64,000 nt of DNA from NCBI GenBank assembly GCA_947561585.1, contig CANNZV010001869.1, positions 62,001 through 126,000 of the forward strand, read 5' to 3'. Positions 20,845 through 31,588 of this stretch are shown piece by piece. The number at the start of each line of letters is the position of its first letter. Positions within the stretch are counted from its first letter, which is position 1. The position numbers were made by a program, and so were the translations under genes. A model generated the notes under the pieces. It was not told the DNA's origin and searched no databases. It saw only the letters and a list, made by a program, of their open reading frames with translations. This DNA is from Caprella mutica. Its lineage: Eukaryota; Arthropoda; Malacostraca; Amphipoda; Caprellidae.

Positions 20845-21819
20845 TCATGCGATTTTTACCTTACGTGGTTCAAATGTACAAGAACTTCTGTTGTCAAGCG
20901 TAGAACATCTCAACTTAACTCTAGGGGTTTTATCTGTTCTAGCTGATTTTATGTTAACCATATAAGTTGATTTAACATGCTTCGTGACGTTAAATCTCCC
21001 TTCTTTTGAGTTCTTGTTCTCGGTTTTCAATTTCCTGCACATAGATTTCCAATGCCCTTTAGTATTACAGAAATTACAAGATGAGTCTCTTGCAGGACAT
21101 TTATCATATGGATGCTTTTTATATCCACATCTATGGCATTTTTCTTCGCAGTTATGCTTATTTTCATGCCGGATTTTGTCTGAGTTTCTTTTCACCGGAA
21201 ACTTTATCCTTTCCACAGGAATTTTTTCATTAAGTAATTCTGAATCTTTCATTGCAGATTCATGACTGCGGCATATGCTTACCACAGTCTGTAGGTTGGG
21301 GAATGGTGTGATCGCAAGGAGCTTTTGCCTCACTTCGATATTATGTACACCTGACATGATTCTTGTAACCAGTCTTTGTTCGGTGCAGATTACCGCAAAG
21401 ATCACTTTCTTCGGCTAACTTTTTAAGTGAAACGTAGAAATTGTCGAAACATTCACCTTCCTGTTGTTTCCTTTCCTCGAAAGCCACTCTATCCAAGGCA
21501 ACATTTCGTTTTTGTCTTAAAAAATCTTGTATTTTGTCAAGAATTTCGTCCACAGTGCTGTCATCTGACTCTGATATATCAATCGCCCATTTCAGATGAA
21601 TTTTCATATCTTCTGTTAGACATCCTCTGAAGTCAGCTTGTTGCACATCAAGTGGTTGTTGACTCAGTTTTTGAACTTTGTAATAGTCATTCCAGCTCAG
21701 ACACCAAGATATAAACTAAGTTATATTGTTCTCTAGTTTTTCAGGTTTTGCTGCACTGTTGTGCCTGAACTAGCAGATTTACTTGCTGTGCCTCCTTGGC
21801 CAGCGCTCTGACTGTTCAT
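20845..21819 (-). pseudogene. Gag pseudogene of a second Ty3/gypsy element
   Basis: Read on the minus strand from an ATG at 21817-21819, a stop interrupts after about 28 codons. The frame resumes with an FEERKQQEGECFDNFYVSLKK region that parallels the Gag of the element at 13143 (FNKRQQEEGETLENFIADLQ). A frameshift near 21385 follows, then two knuckles CHRCGYKKHPYDKC and CNFCNTKGHWKSMC at about 21040-21150. No protease or reverse transcriptase follows before 20845, and no LTRs were seen. This is a 3'-truncated, mutated relic of a different lineage member. Confidence 0.82.
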
Positions 21820-22064
21820 AAATGCTGTCAATGTATTTTGAAAACTACTTCTGCTGAAACTACTTCGGTTAATTGGGGTTTATATATAATATAAATTAAA
21901 TAGGTATAAGAAATAAAAAAAGATCATACTAATCATTATTGCAATTTCTTACTATATTGCATATAGTGCATATGTTCATTTGGCGGCAAAATAAATTATT
22001 TTAATATTACATATTGTTATATACAAATTAAATGGGAAAAAATGAAGAAAGAAATGTATTGGTG

Positions 22065-22142
22065 ATCTCGGGAATCTATCTCAGGACTGTAGTGTGATGT
22101 ACTATTGAAGTCGGCGACGCTACCACTGAGCCATCCTGGACA
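22065..22142 (-). tRNA. tRNA-like sequence (tRNA pseudogene or SINE head)
   Basis: On the minus strand 'ccaggatggctcagtggtag' is an excellent tRNA D-arm/box A match, and 'gatagattcccgag' downstream is a weak box B. The anticodon arm does not fold convincingly and the acceptor stem is unclear, so a functional tRNA is unlikely. It more probably derives from a tRNA-based SINE. Confidence 0.4.
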
Positions 22143-22278
22143 TGGTACAAGTAGTGTTGGAATGATTTTTATTCAACTTGATAACTTGCGTGCTTTTTAA
22201 AGTTATTTTAAATAAATATAATTTAATATTTAACATTTTGCTATTTTTTTCTTTTTTAATGCAAATGATAAAAATATG

Positions 22279-22658
22279 TACAGGGTGGGGCGTAAATTTG
22301 GAAGCAAATGAAAGTGCATATTATAATCCAACGAAAAATATATTTAGTAATTTACAGTTATGTATTATTACATAAGGGTTTTAAGAATTCAAAAATCATA
22401 AATTTATTCAAAATGTCCCCCCTTGTTTTTAATAACAGCCTCAAATCTCCTCCGAACTCCTCCTACTGCGGTTCGCAACTGTTCTTGTGAAATTTCCTTC
22501 CAAGATCTCTGGGGCGAACGCTTTAAATCATCCACACTGCGATGGAATTTACCACAGGCCTTTGATTCAAGAATGGACCATACCGAAAAGTCCATAGGAT
22601 TAACATCTGGGGAGCAGGGAGGCCACATTTCTTTGGACCAAAACCGTGGAAGATTCCG
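22279..22658 (-). pseudogene. Tc1/mariner-type transposase, C-terminal fragment
   Basis: The minus-strand frame ending at 22404 contains WPPCSPDVNPMDFSVW, which carries the third catalytic Asp of the IS630/Tc1/mariner DDE/D family, and ends GGHFE, the usual last residues. The 3' terminus TACAGGGTGGGGCG (22279-22292) is a plausible TIR next to TA. The 5' part is cut off at about 22655 by the foldback element that follows. The first two catalytic acids are missing, so it is inactive. Confidence 0.85.
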
Positions 22659-23742
22659 CCGGGTGGCGGAATTTTGCCAGGGTGGAATTTTGCCAGGCGG
22701 ATTTTTGCCCGGCGGAATGTTCCCCGTGGATTATATATTTCTATTTTTTAATTGGTAAATTATAAATTAAAAGTTTAAAATGCGAGATGAAATTTACATA
22801 AATATGAATCATTTTAATGTAACTTTAACATATTGTACTAAAACATGCTTTATTTAACTTATGTTAAATAGCCAAGAAATTGAAAATAAAATGAATTTGA
22901 ATTCACCAAAAATCATTACCGAACACCTTATAAATTTAACAGTTATACATATATTTTGTCAGTGGTTTAATTTTAACTGTTGTTTGCAATTCACTTATGG
23001 CTTCCTTCACCTAGTACTTCGTGACGAACTATGACTTATATTAATAAGTTAATATGTTTAATAATTTCATTAATTAATGATTTCGTAGTTTTCAATCATA
23101 CGTTTAGTATTGAATACTTTTAAAATAATGATATATTTTCCACGTGAACTTTATATTAGCGACGCCATTGTGAAAGGGATATGACAATAGGTGTCCTATT
23201 TGAGCAAACTTTAGGAATCAACTGATTATAATTGAATGAACCTTCATCCTACTTTTTTAAGTCGTATAACAAACAGAAATTTGTTGAACCACCGATACCT
23301 TCTATTGTTACCTACCTGCAGTTATCATGAATACCATTTATAATAACTGTTAAATTGCAACGATTATATAGTTTGTTTCTTAAATTATCGAAAATGTTGA
23401 ATCATTTTTTGTTAGGTTAACCTTTATATGTGAATTTTACAAGACTGTCTGAATATATGTAAACAGTTGAATTTTAAGATGTTCTGTAATGATGGTGAAT
23501 TCAAATTCATTTTATTTTCAATTTCTTGGCTATTTAACATTAGTTAAATAAAACTTGTTTTTAGTACAATATGTTAAAGTTACATCAAAATTATTCACAT
23601 TTATGTAAATTTCATCTCATATTTTAAACTTTTAATTTACAATTTACCAATTTAGAAATAGAAATATATAATCCACGGGGAACATTCTGCCGGGCAAAAA
23701 TCCGCCTGGCAAAATTCCACTCTGGCAAAATTCCGCCGGGAA
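22655..23742. mobile_element. Foldback-like element, ~250-bp TIRs with GCCGGGCAAAAATCC-type tandem ends
   Basis: The left arm (22655-22912) and right arm (23494-23742) are inverted copies, including ATATATAATCCACGGGGAAC. The outermost 70 bp are three to four degenerate units of GGCAAAATTCCGCCGG. The element interrupts the mariner transposase fragment on its left. The middle 580 bp is AT-rich and non-coding. I could not find a convincing TSD. Confidence 0.75.
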
Positions 23743-23879
23743 AAAGTCCTAGAACCGTTTTCAGTTAAGATTATTATTATATATGTATTTCATAATAATT
23801 GAATTATTATTTCTTAATTATTTTTGAATTCATCTACACTATCAAACTTTAGGGAGAAGGATTTTCGAACACAGAGATT

Positions 23880-24045
23880 TTTTTCAAAGATTTACTTATT
23901 TGAACATTTGTTTTCAGTAACAGAAATTAGCCTATTATGGATGGGGAATGGTTGAAGGTTCATTCCTGACGAATGAATATCAAATGGGCAGATAATCCCA
24001 TACTGTATGTGTGCTCTGCAGTTCAGTAATTTTAGGCTAGGTTTG
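23880..24045 (-). pseudogene. Decayed copy of the F-box gene's 3' end
   Basis: Minus-strand translation gives SMGLSAHLIFIRQE followed by a stop, against IMGIYEAHLIFTRPE near the C-terminus of the protein encoded at 27631-28683. The similarity continues into the 3' flank (aacatttgtt..agt.acagaaa.tag). The first stop falls where the intact gene has Arg. Only this end was recognised; a 0.95-kb TIR element begins 70 bp further on. Confidence 0.75.
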
Positions 24046-24113
24046 ATGTTTCACATGAAGTGAAGAAATAGAAATGAGATCTGAAGTCTAGAAGCAGTCT
24101 CTTATACTCTTAA

Positions 24114-25063
24114 GGGCCGTACACACGCAGGGTTTTTTAAGTCTTTCCACCAGACTTTTTTCTCCACTTTTCCACCAGACTTTTGATTCAAAAGTCAATA
24201 GCGTCCACACGTGGATTGACTTTTTAATCTCGTGGATTTACATGTCGTGCAATTAGCTACTCATATCGGCGACATAAGCCCTCCTCTATTTTTTTAAACT
24301 AGGTCCCTAACCTAGGTAGTTAGTAACTGTTAATTACCTAGGATAGTTAAAATTACTAATTACCTGGGTTAGTTATTTACTAATTATATAGGTTAGTTAC
24401 TTTTACCAAGATTAATTAATTACTAGAGAACTACCTACCTACATTACTAAGATTATTTAGTTACTAATTAACGTAGTTTGATAATTTTTATGAAGTTTAT
24501 TTCGCTTCATTTGATTTAATGATTAATCTAATCCACTCAACAAATGTAATTTAGCTATTATATAAAGTTTAGGTAAAAGTATCAATACGTATAGGTACTA
24601 GGTACAATATGTATTGCGTTATAATAAATAAAATAAAAGTATTAGCTAATAGGTAATATGTTGAGATAAATAAAATAAAGATAGTAATATTTAGTTTACT
24701 ATAATATACTATACTAAAAAAAAGTTTAAAGAAACATAACTAGGTATTATCAATTTTACTGGCAGTCTTTTATAAAAAGGAAAATATGAGAATTCTTTAC
24801 CTCAAAGGTAAAGAAATGAATGGAGCAAAGTTTGTCATAAAATGAACACCAATCGTGTTATTACAATATATTTTATGAGTTGACAGTAGCTATACGAAGA
24901 TTTCCAAAATTGCATCTCTTGATTGGGGGAAAATAATAGAACATGTAGGTTGTTGAAAAGTCTCGGACTTTCGGTGCAAAATTTAAGTCTCGTGGAAAAA
25001 GTGGGAGGAGCTTAGCAAAAAGTCCGGTGGAAAGACTGAAAAAACCCTGCGTGTGTACGGCCC
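24114..25063. mobile_element. TIR element, GGGCCGTACACACG ends
   Basis: The left end GGGCCGTACACACGCAGGG and its reverse complement at the right share ~45 bp, including GTCTTTCCACC[AG]GACTTTTT. A 12-bp direct repeat CAGTCTCTTATA occurs at 24095-24106 and 25070-25081, each 6-7 bp outside the ends. The GGGCC..ACAC terminus resembles PIF/Harbinger-like ends, but their 3-bp TSD does not fit well. No transposase was seen. Confidence 0.7.
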
Positions 25064-25429
25064 TTTATACAGTCTCTTATAAAATCGGGCGACTTTAATA
25101 TTATACCATTCCTATCCCTTTACTAATCTGTAAGAAAATATCAAAATGTTTCATATCTCCAGTTATTGAAGATACTTTACCAATATATATGAATAAGGAA
25201 CAAACATACTATGACTCATGTTAAAAAGATTGAAACATTCGAGTGCATTGCAAGTCCTTCAAATGTTTATAATCAAAAGTTAATGACATAAGGCTCCAAG
25301 ATAGCTTTTACTTATTTTGTAAACAACTTAGATGTTCGTAACATTAATTTAAGAAACTAACATTAATGGTTATTAAACTGCATTACCAACCTACTACTTT
25401 GAGTCTTTGACTGCATTTCGAATGTTAAG

Positions 25430-25625
25430 CCCATACACACTAGGCACTAAAACGAATTCGTCGAAACCAAATTCTCCGAAAACTAATTCGCCGAAATGGA
25501 TTCTCTGAATACGAATTTGTCGAAACCCAAATAAGTCGAAAACTGATTCGCCGAAGTGAGGATTTGCCGAAAGACAAATTTGCCGAAATACAAATTTACC
25601 GAAATACAAATTTACCTAAAGACTT
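25430..25625. repeat. Array of ~16-bp AAATTTGCCGAAATAC-like units
   Basis: About ten diverged units of the form [AC]AAATT[TC]GCCGAAA run in one direction. No inverted partner was found nearby. It looks like one arm of another foldback element with tandem ends. Confidence 0.55.
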
Positions 25626-26002
25626 ATTTATAACAAAATGTAAAATTACACAAAAATTACAGAAAAAAAAAAAACGAAACAACGAAATCATTCACTAAAT
25701 GATCATCTAAAGGAAGACAGTTTTGGGAGCATGTTACATTTCTTTCATTTGAGCGTTTGGCTTGCTTTTAGATTGTGTGTTACTAACGTGCCTATTCCTT
25801 TTTTTGTGAATAAACCATGTTTACTGCTTTGTTCTAATGCAGGGATGAGATATAACTATTTAGTTTTCCCCTCATGTTTAGAGATGAACCGATACCAAAT
25901 TGTTAACCGATTAGGTTTATATGCCTGTTATGCATATAAATATAATTTATAAAGTTTTATTTACCTAGGTTTTTACGATCATCATGAGGGTTCCCGGAAA
26001 GA

Positions 26003-26875
26003 AGCCCACAGGTAAAATGCCCACAGGAAAAATACCCACAAGGAAAATGCCCACAGGGAAAAATGTCCACAAGGAAAAAAGCCCATAGGTATAAAAGCCC
26101 ACAGAAAAACGTCAATACAGATAAACATAATAGTTTTTTTGAATAAGGGCATAAGTTAACGGCAAATATTCTAAAATAGTTTTTTTTATGTTTCTTTTAT
26201 AAGGTTTAATGTCAGCTTTCAGCCATTTCGACTATTTCGCCGATGTTAAAAATATTTTTTTAAGAACTGAACTGAATGCAGTTATTTCTGACGAAAAGAA
26301 CCAGTGGTCGCACTCATGGATGGAAGAGGAAAATGAAGAGGTGGTAGTAAATGAACCTTATCAGTCTACCAAACACAAAATCCAAGACCTCGTAGTTGAA
26401 ATGCATAAACCTTGCGCTATCCTCCAAAACTGCAAATAGCGTTAAAAATTATAAATTTGATAAAAAAATATATAATTCAAATTACAACAGTTCGGAACCT
26501 AAGGGACGCCACCCCCTTCTCTTCCATTCACCTCAAACAGCTTCAGGATAGAGCCCACCAGGCGTTGAGAGTGCAGTTTAAAAATGAAAATCACGGATGA
26601 TTTTCAAATTTATATACTATAAAATTTAATTTCAACAAGTATACAATTAATCCTAGCGATTAATGCTTTCAAAATGACACTAAAGGTGCAAGAGTTTGAA
26701 AACAAATTGAAAATTCGTGCCTTTGTAAACTTATGTCCTTATTTAAAAAAACCTCTATGTTATTCTGTATTTCAAAAATTATGTAGTTGTGGGCTTTTTT
26801 CCTGTGGGCTTTTATATCCGTGGGCATTTTTCCCTGTGGGCATTTTTCCCTGTGGGCATTTTTCCCTGTGGGCAT
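26003..26875. mobile_element. Foldback-like element with GCCCACAGGGAAAAAT tandem ends
   Basis: The left arm has six to seven units of GCCCACAGGGAAAAAT (26003-26105). The right arm has about six in inverse orientation (26788-26875). A further ~60 bp is inverted inside them ('ataagggcataagttaacg' versus 'aacttatgtccttattt'). The interior contains a copy of the SINE-like family (26300-26600). No clear TSD. Confidence 0.75.
26209..26600 (+). repeat. SINE-like family copy with coding-like sequence, inside the foldback
   Basis: A 76-codon frame (26209-26439) includes ENEEVVVNEPYQSTKHK. The same DNA recurs, mostly with stops, in the minus-strand copies at 46.1-49.7 kb. Overlapping it, a second frame (26412-26600) carries TPFSSIHLKQLQDRAHQAL, with a relative at about 47640-47760 (VPFSYIHLNRLRIQ). 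No protein family was recognised. The open frames here but not elsewhere could be chance or a remnant of a source gene. Confidence 0.5.
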
Positions 26876-26914
26876 TGATGATAAATGGTACTGAAACATT
26901 TATCAACTAGATTA

Positions 26915-27485
26915 CATTCACTCGGTAGAGCGCATACCTTCGCCTCCGCTTTGACCCGTTCTCTCCTAAAATTAAGGAAACTGTTAACTGGATAACCAAT
27001 CGTCCCACCAAGTTTCATGCAATATGGTTCAATACTTTTTGAGTTATAAATGACCTTGATCTTTGACCGGATCGCTTCCAAAATTCTACTATATCGTTCT
27101 TGGTCATTGACCAATTGTTCCATCAAATTTAAGACAATTTGGTTGAAAACTTTTTGAGTTACAAATGGCCTTGACCTTGATCTTTGACCTTTGACCCTAT
27201 CACTCCCAAAATCTATCAAATGGTTCCTGCATATTGACCAATCGTCCCACCAAGTTTCATGCAATATGGTTCGATACTTTTGAGTTATAAATGACCGTGA
27301 CCTTGACCTTTGACCGGGTCACTTCCAAAAGACTAGCAACAGGTCACTGGACATGGACCAATCATTTCACCAAATTTCAGGCAATTTGGTTGAACACTTT
27401 TTCAGTTAAGCGAATAACAAGATGATAAATAAATAAATAAATTCCGATGAAAATATAACCTTCCGCAAGATTGCGAAGGTAATTA
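26915..27485 (+). repeat. tRNA-derived SINE with ~130-bp internal repeats
   Basis: The head CACTCGGTAGAGCGCATACC matches tRNA box A. The body has three to four repeats of 'accaatcgtcccaccaag' plus 'tttcatgcaatatggttc' and AGTTATAAATGACC, with several GGTTC[AG]ATAC box B-like sites. The tail is (AAAT)n followed by a small palindrome CCTTCCGC..GCGAAGG. A reverse-oriented, shorter copy is at 62765-62945. Such SINEs are transcribed by RNA polymerase III and moved by LINE enzymes. Confidence 0.65.
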
Positions 27486-27630
27486 AAGTTTAATCATTAC
27501 AATAGGATATAGTATGAAGTGTTTTTAGATTCAATTACATTATCTATTTAAATTTTATGGAAAGGAGTATCAACACTAAGATATTGTCAAATATTTAATT
27601 TAATTTAACATTTGTTCTAAGTGACAGAAA

Positions 27631-28683
27631 CTAGTCTTTAACATAAAAGTGTGGCTTTAAAAGGGCTGAGGGCAAAGTCCAATTTCGTTCCGGGCGAGTG
27701 AATATCAAATGCGCTTCATATATTCCCATAATGTGTGCGTGCTCTACAGTCAAAATTCTTCTCATGTAATCTAAAAGGATCGTCTGCATATGAGAATTTA
27801 TGGGATAGATTTGCAGTTCATATAGTTGTAAATCATCATTCAGCAACCTAAGCAAAGTGTTGCAGATATCTAAAAAGATTTCATTTGAGGGGATGTCTTC
27901 TTTCCGTAAGATTATGGATAAACATCTTAAATTGGGACATTTCGAGAAGAGTTCACCTTCCATGCCCTTCAACAAAGAAAAGGAAATTTTTAATAAATGT
28001 ACGGCATCAGAAAAGAATGTATCTGCAATAATTCTTGAAGTTCCAATAGGTACAATTAATTCAATAAATGGATCAACAAACAAGTAAACTAGTTCGCTCC
28101 TAATTTTTGGCAATTCGGCCTCACTGAGATTATTTGATAGATCAAAATGACCCCCCAAAACAATATTTTTCAATTTCTTACATTTGCTTAACTGTCTCAG
28201 CAAAGGTAAAGTTATTTTACTTTCTAAAGGCTCCGTTAAATGCATTCTATAAGAAAATTCTTGCAAAGTTTCTTTGCAGTTCTCCACTATCTCCTCAATC
28301 AAAATATTTTTTCTCTCCTCAGTGTATAATATGCAGGTCGTATTAGTGGGATGGTAATTGAGTCTGCGTGTAAAATAGGATCCTTTATATTTTGAAGAAA
28401 AAAAGATGATGAGGTGGGAATAAGGGTTTGAAGTATGGATCCAGCAAATTCCAGCGTAAACACTTTCAAATTTCCCTGCAATCAAGGAAAGAAGTTCTTT
28501 ATGGTTGTTATTGATGCTGCATTGATCACTGCCACTGTCTCCGATTTTACTGGCATTGAAACTCTTTGGAAACTCAAGAGTCAAACTTTCCAAGCAATCT
28601 GAATTGGTCAATTCTTTCATGATGGCGTCTAAGCACGAAACTCTTGCTTGTTCATTTTCGGAGAATTTCTCGTACTCTTCTTC
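27631..28683 (-). CDS. F-box protein, terminal exon (350 aa)
   Basis: The exon begins EEEYEKFSENEQ directly after a strong acceptor (pyrimidine-rich, TTTTTACAG) and ends FYVKD and TAG. The frame is open upstream to a TAA near 28780, but the acceptor at 28684 and the matching phase favour this start. The protein has spaced Leu-rich stretches (LPLLRQLSKCKKLKNIVLGG, LFSKCPNLRCLSIIL), as in the LRR-like C-terminal regions of FBXL-type F-box proteins; these would bind the substrate. A decayed paralogous fragment of its 3' end is at 23880-24045. The leucine-rich reading is by eye. Confidence 0.8.
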   Translation of the reverse strand, partial: EEEYEKFSENEQARVSCLDAIMKELTNSDCLESLTLEFPKSFNASKIGDSGSDQCSINNNHKELLSLIAGKFESVYAGICWIHTSNPYSHLIIFFSSKYKGSYFTRRLNYHPTNTTCILYTEERKNILIEEIVENCKETLQEFSYRMHLTEPLESKITLPLLRQLSKCKKLKNIVLGGHFDLSNNLSEAELPKIRSELVYLFVDPFIELIVPIGTSRIIADTFFSDAVHLLKISFSLLKGMEGELFSKCPNLRCLSIILRKEDIPSNEIFLDICNTLLRLLNDDLQLYELQIYPINSHMQTILLDYMRRILTVEHAHIMGIYEAHLIFTRPERNWTLPSALLKPHFYVKD

Positions 28684-29162
28684 CTGTAAAAATCGATTAA
28701 TCAAATAGTGAAAGGGCAGAAAACCTTGTGCAAAAAGGGAATCACCAACACAGCCCAAAAATGTAATTTTATTTAAGTTTTAGCGCTCTGGTTTGGGAAA
28801 TAAGGAAATACAATTCTCAATTCCCATCCTCCTACTTCTGTGTCCTCTGGTTCAAAATAAGCCTTTAAATTTATGAAAAAAAAAACTAAATCGAGAAAAT
28901 TATAATTTGAATCAGTGATTATCAATGACATGGTGCTAGGACGTTTCGTTACCAGATATTTCGTTCCGGACGACCGATCTTTTTTCATTCGAAATGGGTT
29001 GCAGAAAAATAATTTATACCAATGACATACGTTATAAATATATATGTATTTTGCAAATTTATTTTATTTTTACACTACTATACTGAACCAATTACTGGAA
29101 ATTTTCGATCATATTAGAAAATGGGATATAATAATAAAAAAACCCCTCAAAATATTAAACTA

Positions 29163-30333
29163 TACAGGGTGGCGCAAAAAAAAAGGACACCCATTTTCAA
29201 ATTAGAGTATTTTACAAACTATCAAAGCTAGAAATTTTATAAAAACATAGTTTAATTTGTTTACTTTTTCTTCATCGATCTTGATAATCTGTCAAAAGTT
29301 ACAATAAAATTTGAACATCCTGCAGCGAATGAAAAGGTACCTAAAAATGGCTTGAGCGAGAACGAAATACGCAAAAAAATTCATAATAGGAATAATTTAT
29401 TCCAATATGGTAATAGTAAAAATTTAATCCTAGAATTTTTCATTCAATTAACGTCTTGGTTATTGACTCTTATTGACTGTAAATGCATCTTCATCACCAA
29501 TCACGATATCTTCTACAAAATGTGCATTTTTTTGCAGAAACCATTTTGCAAAATTTTGACGGTGCGGTAAATCAGTTCTAAGAGTTCGAGCCTTACACGC
29601 ATCTTAAAAGAATAATATCTAAAATAGTGTTTAACAATTTAGTGAATGTGTCTTAAATGATATTTGACTTTTATTTTTGCATTATCAATATGCTGTTCAT
29701 GAAAAAGATTAATGTATTCTTGTGTTCATTGTTTTCTCCTGCGACATGATCAATTTTTGTTAAAATTTGAAGTGGTTTCTTCAGTTTTGAACTAATTAAC
29801 ATTTGTCAATGTGGTTTTACAATTGGTGGAAATCTTTCCGGAAAGCAATGTTCAAAATGAGGTTGAACCTGCGTAAAACTTACTGTTTAAAAAAATTGTC
29901 ACAACAAAAACTCTGTTCTTTTGAAAGCTGCAATTTGAGGGTATCGAATAGGATATAAAAATTAATGGCGAGATGATTTTATAAAGATATCAATTTTAGC
30001 TTCAAAAAACAACTTTCAAATGGTAATTAATGGTTTCATTTTCTCTTATTTGTTACTAAAAATAGTAGAATTTAATGTTTTTACATCCATTTAAAATGAA
30101 GTATACCTCTTATGATTTTTTTTATATATTTCGTGCTCGCGCAAGTCATTTTTAGGTACCTTTTTTCAATTCGCTGCAGAATGTTTAATTTTTGTAGCAA
30201 CTCTTAACAAATTATCAAGCCAGATGCACAAAAAGTAAACGAACAAAACTGAGTTTAGAAAATTTCTAGCTTTGATAGTTTGTAAAATAAACTAATTTTA
30301 AAATGGGTTTCTTTTTTTTTGAGCCACCCTGTA
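29163..30333. mobile_element. Mariner-like TIR element (TACAGGGTGGC), ~150-200-bp TIRs
   Basis: Left TACAGGGTGGCGCAAAAAAA and right inverse ..GAGCCACCCTGTA are flanked by TA. Long inverted arms include 'caaactatcaaagctagaaattt', 'ggtacctaaaaatg', and 'cgctgcag'. There is no recognisable transposase, so it is non-autonomous. It is nested in the foldback element. Confidence 0.8.
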
Positions 30334-30559
30334 TAGCCTCTTCTTATATGATCGAAAATGTAATTTTCATTGTGTTAATTTCATTCGGTAACTTCCCTAA
30401 CTCTAAAAACATATTCGGAGATACCAAAACAAAAGATTTCAACAATGCAGAAATTTCTCAATATACTGTTGGGTGTATTTCAGGTTTAAAATCTAGTTTA
30501 GTTTTAACAAAAATCATAAGTAAAATTACTTTTAATATGGGTTTAACATCTGTTACAGA

Positions 30560-31275
30560 ACCAAAGCAAATAGAAAGGCCATATGCAGCTCCAAATTATG
30601 TTGAAAAAGAAATTGAAGTTCTGCAGAAGAAGATTGTTAGAGTGTTAAATTTTTTGCCTTATAATGACCACACCCTACAGCATTTCATTAATATAAAACT
30701 TCTACCAGTCAAGGCTGCTTATAAGTTAAAAGTTACTTTACAAATGTTCAAAACTCTGAAAATAGATGGATTTGACACAGATTTGTGTAACAAACTGCAG
30801 ATACTCTGAAGAGCATAATAGGACCACTAGAGGATGTCACAATTTCCTGCTACCACATTTTTATCGAATAAAAACTAATAGCCATATTCATTACCGCACT
30901 GTTAAAATTTGGAACCTTGTACCTGAGGATTTAAAATCTCATTTAACAGGAATAAGACTTTGTTGTTAGATCTAAGTTTATTGAAAGACTAACATGTATA
31001 CACTTACTTCACCATAATATTTACATACTTTCCTACAATTTCATTTTAGATCATGCCTAATATGTATAAGTTTATTTGATTGCCATGAAGATTGATATGA
31101 TTTGTTATGTACGTTTAGTATGTACGTTTTTTAAATATATTTTTTAATTAGGTTACCCTTGAAGCTTCGTGCTTTTCCAGGCATTCAAAAATTTACTGTA
31201 TATAAACTAATAGTAAAGGTATGATCAGGGAGGCCCCGGCCCGTGTGCTATTTGTTTGAATAAATAAATAAATAT
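30560..31275 (+). pseudogene. LINE reverse transcriptase C-terminal fragment with AAAT tail
   Basis: The plus-strand frame has LQKKIVRVL, HTLQHFINIKLLPVKAAYK and, after a frameshift near 30808, TTRGCHNFLLPH and HYRTVKIWNLVPEDLKS. This is the conserved C-terminal region of Jockey/CR1-group LINEs (IQKRxIR..TR....P..RT..G..S..Y.G.xxWNxLP). The tail (AATA)n at 31257-31275 marks the 3' end. The element is 5'-truncated and differs from the LINE at 4.7-10 kb, which ends in a zinc finger instead. Confidence 0.78.
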
Positions 31276-31294
31276 CGCTATCGTTAAAAGGAAA

Positions 31295-31385
31295 TTTAAA
31301 AAAATTGGTGGTTCCATGAACAAAGCCATCTACCACCAGTCGGTAACAATGCTCATAGATGCAGAAAAACAGGGTGAATGATGCT
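31295..31385 (+). repeat. Fragment of the SINE-like family
   Basis: 'ggttccatgaacaaag' and 'caatgctcatagatgcagaaaa' match the reverse strand of the copies at 46.5-49.7 kb. Confidence 0.6.
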
Positions 31386-31588
31386 AATGAACTTTTCTAA
31401 TCAAAGAAATTAGGTAAATATTGTTAATTTAAATACCTCTGATTATAATCAATAACTTAAAAGACGAATGAAATATATGTTAAACCTTATAATTCAAAGT
31501 AGAAGTAGCCGCATTTGCTTCTTTACCTGTTGGTATAAATTATTGTTAGCAACCCATTTCAACTAAAGAAAATCGTAAAGAAATGAAA

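Noticed and set aside
28773..28988. 71-codon minus-strand frame next to the last F-box exon
   Set aside because: It overlaps the foldback terminus (VTKRPS is the CGTTTCGTTACC unit) and lies in the intron before the acceptor at 28684.
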